A stretch of DNA of 64,000 nucleotides, taken from Hippopus hippopus. Its lineage: Eukaryota; Mollusca; Bivalvia; Cardiida; Cardiidae. The first letter of the stretch is position 1, and the number at the start of each line of letters is the position of its first letter. Under the pieces are notes generated by a model. The model made no database searches. It was not told where the DNA came from and worked only from the letters and a program-made list of their open reading frames with translations. The DNA is taken from positions 18,498,521-18,562,520 of the forward strand of contig OX328113.1 in the NCBI GenBank assembly GCA_946811185.2. Reading direction: 5' to 3'. Below are positions 59,565-64,000 of the stretch, one piece after another. A program made the position numbers and the translations under genes.

Positions 59565-59940
59565 CTATAAAATAAAATGAGAAATATTAATGAAAATTAG
59601 AGAAATATTTATCATCTGTATCCAAGCAGCATCTCATGTCACATAAAACTAAGTCATGTCCTCGGTTTAAATGACACAGATGTTTAAAATCGAAGTTGGT
59701 TCTCTACAATAGCTGGTTTGTAACAGCTGCAGATCTGTTAAACGGAAAATAATCTTCTTTAGAAATTTGTTCAAACATAAATGTCTCCGACTGGTTTCTA
59801 CTATTACAAAAATTATCACTGATTTAGTAGCAGGCAATGAAGATTCAGATCAAACTGCACATAGGCTGTGTACCTTGGCCTTCTCTTACACAGACAGATT
59901 AGAAGTAAAAGAATCATTATGACCCCGCATGGCTAGGACA
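59565..59940. other. Unclassified intron sequence upstream of exon 1
   Basis: No recognised exon. AGATTCAGATCAAACTGCAC near 59840 is a remnant of the GATCAAGATCAG hairpin family. Confidence 0.4.
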
Positions 59941-60129
59941 TTTAACCAAACAACTGTATTTTTACCATCCTAGGGAAAGAGATTTTTAAAAACACTGTAG
60001 AAAAAAGCAGAAATGCTGGTATTTTCTCCTTTTTCCACAAATTTTTTATATCCTAGTAACTCTTTACCAAACAATAAAATTTTATAAACTTGTCTAAACT
60101 GAAAGTTACATGATTTGCAGATGATATGT

Positions 60130-60350
60130 TAACCCTTAACTCTTTCCTTACTGTAGACGACCCTAAAAGCTTTTGTGGACAGGGTAGATCAAGATCAGAC
60201 TGCACAGGTTGTGCATTCTGATCTCTGATCTGTACACTGTCCACTACTTTATTCTAGATAATGACCAAAGTGGTTCTTCATTTTGCAGCGAAAGTGTGTA
60301 AGTGGCCTTTGAAAAAATGTAATTTATTTATGTAGTTATAAAGGACCAAT
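60130..60350. repeat. TTAA hairpin MITE, second family
   Basis: CTCTTTCCTTACTGTAGACG after TTAA, AGGGTAGATCAAGATCAG with inverted partner CTGATCTCTGATCTGTACAC, and GTCCACTACTTTATTCTAG as at 3440. Confidence 0.75.
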
Positions 60351-60989
60351 CACACCAAACAGACATTTTCTGACTGGAAATAAGACCCAAACAATTGCAA
60401 ATTCACGACTGCTCTTGTCCAGAATATTTCAACAAAAGCATGCAGACAGTGTACTTCAAGATCAGTGCAGTTTGATCTTGACCTACATTGGCCACAAAGG
60501 CCAAAAAAGGCAACTGTAGCAGTGAAAGGCGCTTTAAGAGTTAAACATGACTCAAAAATTAAAATTTGTCCTTTGGTGTGTGAAAATATTGTGGGAAAGG
60601 AGACAATGCTGGTTGCCATCTTTTCCTCCTTTTTCACAATATTTATGTTTCACCCTTTGGACTGTAAATGTAAAATTTCTAAAGGGTGTAACATAAGGTC
60701 ATCTTTAAGTATTGTACATACTACATAGCACAGTATTTAACCTTGAAACCCATCCATATCTTATGGTGGATTTCTGACCACTAAAACCCTTAGAGCGCCA
60801 AATAAACCATCCTAGAGTTATGACCCAAATAATTGGACTTTCATGGTTGCTTTTGTCTACCGTGTTTCAGCAAAGCAGATAGTGTAGATCAAAGATCAGG
60901 CTGCACATTTTGTGCAGCCTGATCTTGTTCTACACTGGCCGCAATGGCAACTATTGTTGTGAAAGGCGCTTTAAGTGTTAACCAGTCAC

Positions 60990-61207
60990 CCTTTCTACCA
61001 AACAATCAAGTGTTTTCAAGACCTGAAAGAGGAAGGCTTCTGCACACAGTGCAGGAAATAGAGAAAATGCTGGTGACCATCGTCTTCTCCTTTTTCCCAC
61101 AATGTTTTCTAACTGTTCAAATGCAGATCCAGTCAAGTGAACCCTATTTGATTTGTCATTTGCAAATAGTTTCAATTTGGAAGTCTAAAATTTTGTTGTG
61201 GAGTAAA
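60990..61207 (+). repeat. TTAA MITE copy, mutated
   Basis: CTACCAAACAATCAAGTG, core GAGAAAATGCTGGTGACCAT, ending TTTTGTTGTGGAGTAAAAC. Confidence 0.72.
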
Positions 61208-61314
61208 ACTGACTGCCTTAACCTTCTCCAAATTAAACCCTGTACTCTATGATTCAGTCTTCATATAATCATAAGAAAAAGGGATTTTGAAAACAATCCC
61301 CAAAAAGGATTTGT

Positions 61315-61460
61315 TTTTTTGTCTAATTTTTAGCACTGTTTTAAACACATCATTTCAGTTATGTCTAGTGCACCTATCCATGCTCTCCTTGAGTTTCTTC
61401 AAACAGTGCTGATCAAAACATTCTCAAATCCATGTTGCTTTCCCATATAAATGTCAAAAA
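61315..61460 (-). repeat. SINE family 1 fragment
   Basis: TTTTTAGCACTGTTTTAAAC, CTAGTGCACCTATCCATGC, CATGTTGCTTTCCCATATAA. The head is missing. Confidence 0.7.
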
Positions 61461-61513
61461 AAAAAATTTAGCCATGTGAAACTACTGTATGTAAGTATCA
61501 TCAAGAAAGAAGA

Positions 61514-61728
61514 ATTCTTTACCAAACCACGAAATTTGACTACCGTCCATAGCCACGGATGACAAATTAAATGTGGCTCAGTTAATGACACCCAATTCTG
61601 AATGGGTTGAAAATATATTTAAGGTAAAGGAGAAAATGCTGGTAATCAGCATTTTCTCCTTTTCCCCTAATGTTTTCAAAAAGCTTCTTTCCCAGGGTCA
61701 TTAAAACATGGGATTGTTTGGTAAAGGC
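61514..61728 (-). repeat. TTAA MITE copy
   Basis: TTCTTTACCAAACCACGAAA, core GAGAAAATGCTGGTAATCAG, ending GGATTGTTTGGTAAAGG. Confidence 0.8.
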
Positions 61729-61734
61729 TTCAAA

Positions 61735-62150
61735 ACTTACATGGATCAAGTAACATAAGGTAACACTTGGAAAAAAAAACCAAACAAAAACATTGCAATA
61801 TTGCAAAATTCAAATAAATATGTGCAAGGAAAAAACACATCTACAAATACTTACGCCTAACCGTAGTCACAAAAATTTTCCCAACAAACTTTTCCATGCA
61901 TGAATATTTGTGTAAGTACCACTAAACATTTTCTACATGTACAGTATGTCACATTTCCGACTGTATTATGTTACCAAATAAATACAGCTTTTTATGCCCC
62001 TGCAGTACTGTATTAATGAGCATCTGCACCTTTTCAAAGAGGAAAGTTTTCTGTATCAATTGAAATGAGGTATTTTCTAACATGCTTATAAGTTTATCAA
62101 AATTAGAAATCCTGTATTCTGACCAAGGTATTTGAAATAAAGTTGAAATG
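61735..62150. other. Unclassified intron sequence
   Basis: AT-rich. Only a small TTAA-type core fragment (TGTTGGTAACCAGCATTTTC) appears at its right end near 62158-62178. Confidence 0.4.
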
Positions 62151-62209
62151 GAAAAAATGTTGGTAACCAGCATTTTCTCTTTTTCCCACAACACTGTCTA
62201 CCCCTTAAC

Positions 62210-62378
62210 TCTTTACCACACAACAAAATTTCAGACAATAAATTAGAAGTTGCAGAAGTAAAGGGACTTGTCTTTAACAGGGTAGAAAATATTGTTGGAA
62301 AAGAAAATGCTGGTTACCAGCATTTTCTCTTTTCCCACAATGTTTTCCAAAGCTGTCAGGGACTGCTGGCAAAACGGT
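62210..62378 (-). repeat. TTAA MITE copy
   Basis: CTCTTTACCACACAACAAAA after TTAA, core AGAAAATGCTGGTTACCAGC, ending GGCAAAACGG before TTAA. Confidence 0.8.
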
Positions 62379-62416
62379 TAACAGACAAAGCTCATTATCC
62401 CATCATCCACATTTAA

Positions 62417-62629
62417 CCATTTACCAGACAATCCCTATTTCTGACAACCCTGAAGAAGAAACCTTTTGAAAACATTGTGGGAAAAGGAGAAAATGCTGGT
62501 AACCAGCATTTTTTCCTTTGCCCAGAATGTTTTTCAACCTAAAATTTCATTATTTCAGCCAAGTATAAATTATTATCTACCAATGCTTTCAATTTGGTTA
62601 ACTCTAAGATTTTGCCATATGGTAAAGAG
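62417..62629 (+). repeat. TTAA MITE copy, well preserved
   Basis: CCATTTACCAGACAATCCC after TTAA 62413-62416, perfect core, ending CCATATGGTAAAGAG before TTAA 62630-62633. Confidence 0.9.
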
Positions 62630-62633
62630 TTAA

Positions 62634-62847
62634 CTCTTCACAATCCCAACTTTTAACTACCCTGAGAGAGAAAGCTTTTGAAAACATTATTGGAAAAGAA
62701 GAAAATGCTGGTAACCAGCATTTTCTCCTTTTCCCATAATATTTTCTACCCTCCCCAAAATTAATTTTAATTTTTGATTAACATCTGATTTGCCATCTGC
62801 AAATGCTTTCAAATTGGACCTGTCAAATTTTGTTTTTTGGTAAAGAA
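62634..62847 (+). repeat. TTAA MITE, head-to-tail with the previous one
   Basis: CTCTTCACAATCCCAACTTT, core GAAAATGCTGGTAACCAGC, ending TTTTTTGGTAAAGAA before TTAA 62848-62851. Confidence 0.88.
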
Positions 62848-62851
62848 TTAA

Positions 62852-63032
62852 AAAAGCATTTTGCAGACAACAAAATAAATGTGGCTCAAGTAATGGGATT
62901 TGTCTTTGATAGGGTAAAAACATTGTGAGAAAAGTAGAAAATGCAAGTGACCAGTATCTTCTTTTACCACAATGTTTTCATAAGCTCTCCTCTTTTGGAT
63001 CCTAAAAATCATATGATTGTGTGGCAAAAGGT
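62852..63032 (-). repeat. TTAA MITE, third in the run, left end lost
   Basis: AGCATTTTGCAGACAACAAAA, core AGAAAATGCAAGTGACCAG, ending GATTGTGTGGCAAAAGG. Confidence 0.75.
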
Positions 63033-63304
63033 TAAAACAACAAAACAACAAGAACAACAACAAGATGGTAACACTGTAAATGTTAGATCAAGTTGCATGT
63101 TTAGTACAGTCTAATGCACTGTCCACAAAGCCGAAATGGAGAAACTGTTGTTCTAAAAAATCAGGTTAAAAAAATTGCAGTTGTTTCATTAAACTTCCTT
63201 AAACTTTGGTAAACAATACACCACAAGTTTCCATTTCAAAATACACTGAATCAAATGAACAATTAAGTGTTGCATTATCTCAAAAAGCCCCCCCCCCACT
63301 CCTT

Positions 63305-63540
63305 ATCCCTTTACCTAATATTACCCGTTTTTTAACAACCCCAAGTAAGACAATTTTTGAAAAGAGCACTGTGGGAAATCAAGAAAATGCTGGTAAACAG
63401 CATTTTTCTGTATGTCCCACAATGTTTTCTACCCTATCAGAGAACTTCAGCTTGATCGTTCATATCAATTTGGAAACTCTTGTCTGCAAACACATTAGAT
63501 TGAGATGATAGTCTGAAAATTTGTCATCTCTAAAAGGATT
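63305..63540 (+). repeat. TTAA MITE copy
   Basis: CCCTTTACCTAATATTACCC, core GAAAATGCTGGTAAACAGC, ending TTTGTCATCTCTAAAAGG. Confidence 0.75.
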
Positions 63541-63653
63541 AATGCATACTTAAAATTATCAGCCGAAAACAATTGAACCTTTATATCTTTGACAGACAAG
63601 GAAAATTTGAACTTGTCCAAAATTCAAAGCATTTGCAGACAAGAATTTTTTCT

Positions 63654-63876
63654 CTAGCCCTTAACTAAAGGACAAAATTCCTGACTAAACCAAATTGAAA
63701 ACATTTGCAGATGACAAATTAAATTTTTGAAAAATGATGATTTCTTTGGTAGGGTAGAAAACATTGTGGGAAAAAGGGGAAAATGCTGGTTATCAGCATT
63801 TTTTTCTTTTCCCAATAATGTTTTCAAAAGCCTTCTTCCTTGGGGTCATTAAAAGTCGGGATTGTCTGGTAAAGGG
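63654..63876 (-). repeat. TTAA MITE copy
   Basis: AGCCCTTAACTAAAGGACAAAA, core GGAAAATGCTGGTTATCAGC, ending GGATTGTCTGGTAAAGGG before TTAA 63877-63880. Confidence 0.82.
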
Positions 63877-63880
63877 TTAA

Positions 63881-64000
63881 TCAAATGTGACTCAAGTGAT
63901 TGGATTTGTCTAAGGAAGTGTGGAAAACAGGCACCCAGCAGTTTCTCCTTTTTCCCCCACAATGATTTCAAAAGTCTTCTTTCTCCTGGGTTGCTAAAAC
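63881..64000 (-). repeat. TTAA MITE, left arm absent, cut by window end
   Basis: TCAAATGTGACTCAAGTGATTGG, CACCCAGCAGTTTCTCC, CTTTCTCCTGGGTTGCTAA continues past the window. Confidence 0.65.

Noticed and set aside
59565..64000. A further upstream OXR1 exon
   Set aside because: I scanned for open minus-strand stretches with good splice sites and OXR1-like residues and found none; N-terminal exons are poorly conserved, so absence is not proven.

Overview
This window is non-coding-rich eukaryotic DNA, most likely from a bivalve mollusc. The evidence is AT-rich introns, tRNA-derived SINEs, Helitron-like elements with ~120-170 bp tandem cores of the kind reported as 'pearl' elements in bivalves, and one metazoan gene split by large introns. 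There is no bacterial-style coding, operon, CRISPR array or rRNA. The species cannot be fixed from sequence alone.

One host gene runs through almost the whole window on the minus strand. It is an OXR1/NCOA7/mustard-family gene (LysM, then GRAM/PH-like, then a long acidic linker, then a C-terminal TLDc domain). Twelve exons were assembled by hand from GT/AG sites and phase: 59401-59564, 57943-58050, 53771-53884, 47422-47637, 41972-42153, 39249-40510, 27782-27938, 24848-25031, 13373-13486, 12069-12221, 10774-10943 and 9292-9433. All phases agree, and together they encode 987 residues ending in a stop. A poly(A) signal lies at 9236-9241. The N-terminal exon(s) and promoter lie beyond the right edge of the window.

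The introns are packed with mobile DNA. (1) About 70 copies, complete to fragmentary, of a ~190-240 bp palindromic MITE. It is bounded by TTAA with termini CCCTTTACCA or CTCTTTACCA, and its core is a near-perfect hairpin around GAGAAAATGCTGG. (2) Two Helitron-like families, called A and B here, with matched sub-terminal inverted repeats, 3' hairpins followed by CTAA, and internal tandem arrays (notably 15-18 kb, 20-22 kb, 35-36.9 kb, 44.9-46.8 kb and 48.8-51.2 kb). (3) Two tRNA-derived SINE families plus a tRNA-Lys-like repeat dimer at 16.2-16.7 kb. (4) Decayed coding transposons: a LINE 3' end (1.3-1.7 kb), a PIF/Harbinger element with two transposase pieces (19.9-22.4 kb), a hAT-like element (37.0-37.9 kb), a Penelope-like GIY-YIG tail (43.1-43.65 kb) and a Tc1-like HTH fragment (52.3 kb). 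(5) Other hairpin, foldback and Harbinger-type MITEs.

Many elements are nested, and in several cases the nesting restores a clean pre-insertion sequence, which gives insertion order and target-site rules directly. Several MITEs end within a few to a few tens of bases of OXR1 splice sites and of its poly(A) signal. The most noteworthy signals are the TTAA MITE burst, the co-varying termini of the two Helitron-like families, the higher-order tandem arrays, and the four-layer nest inside the Harbinger element.
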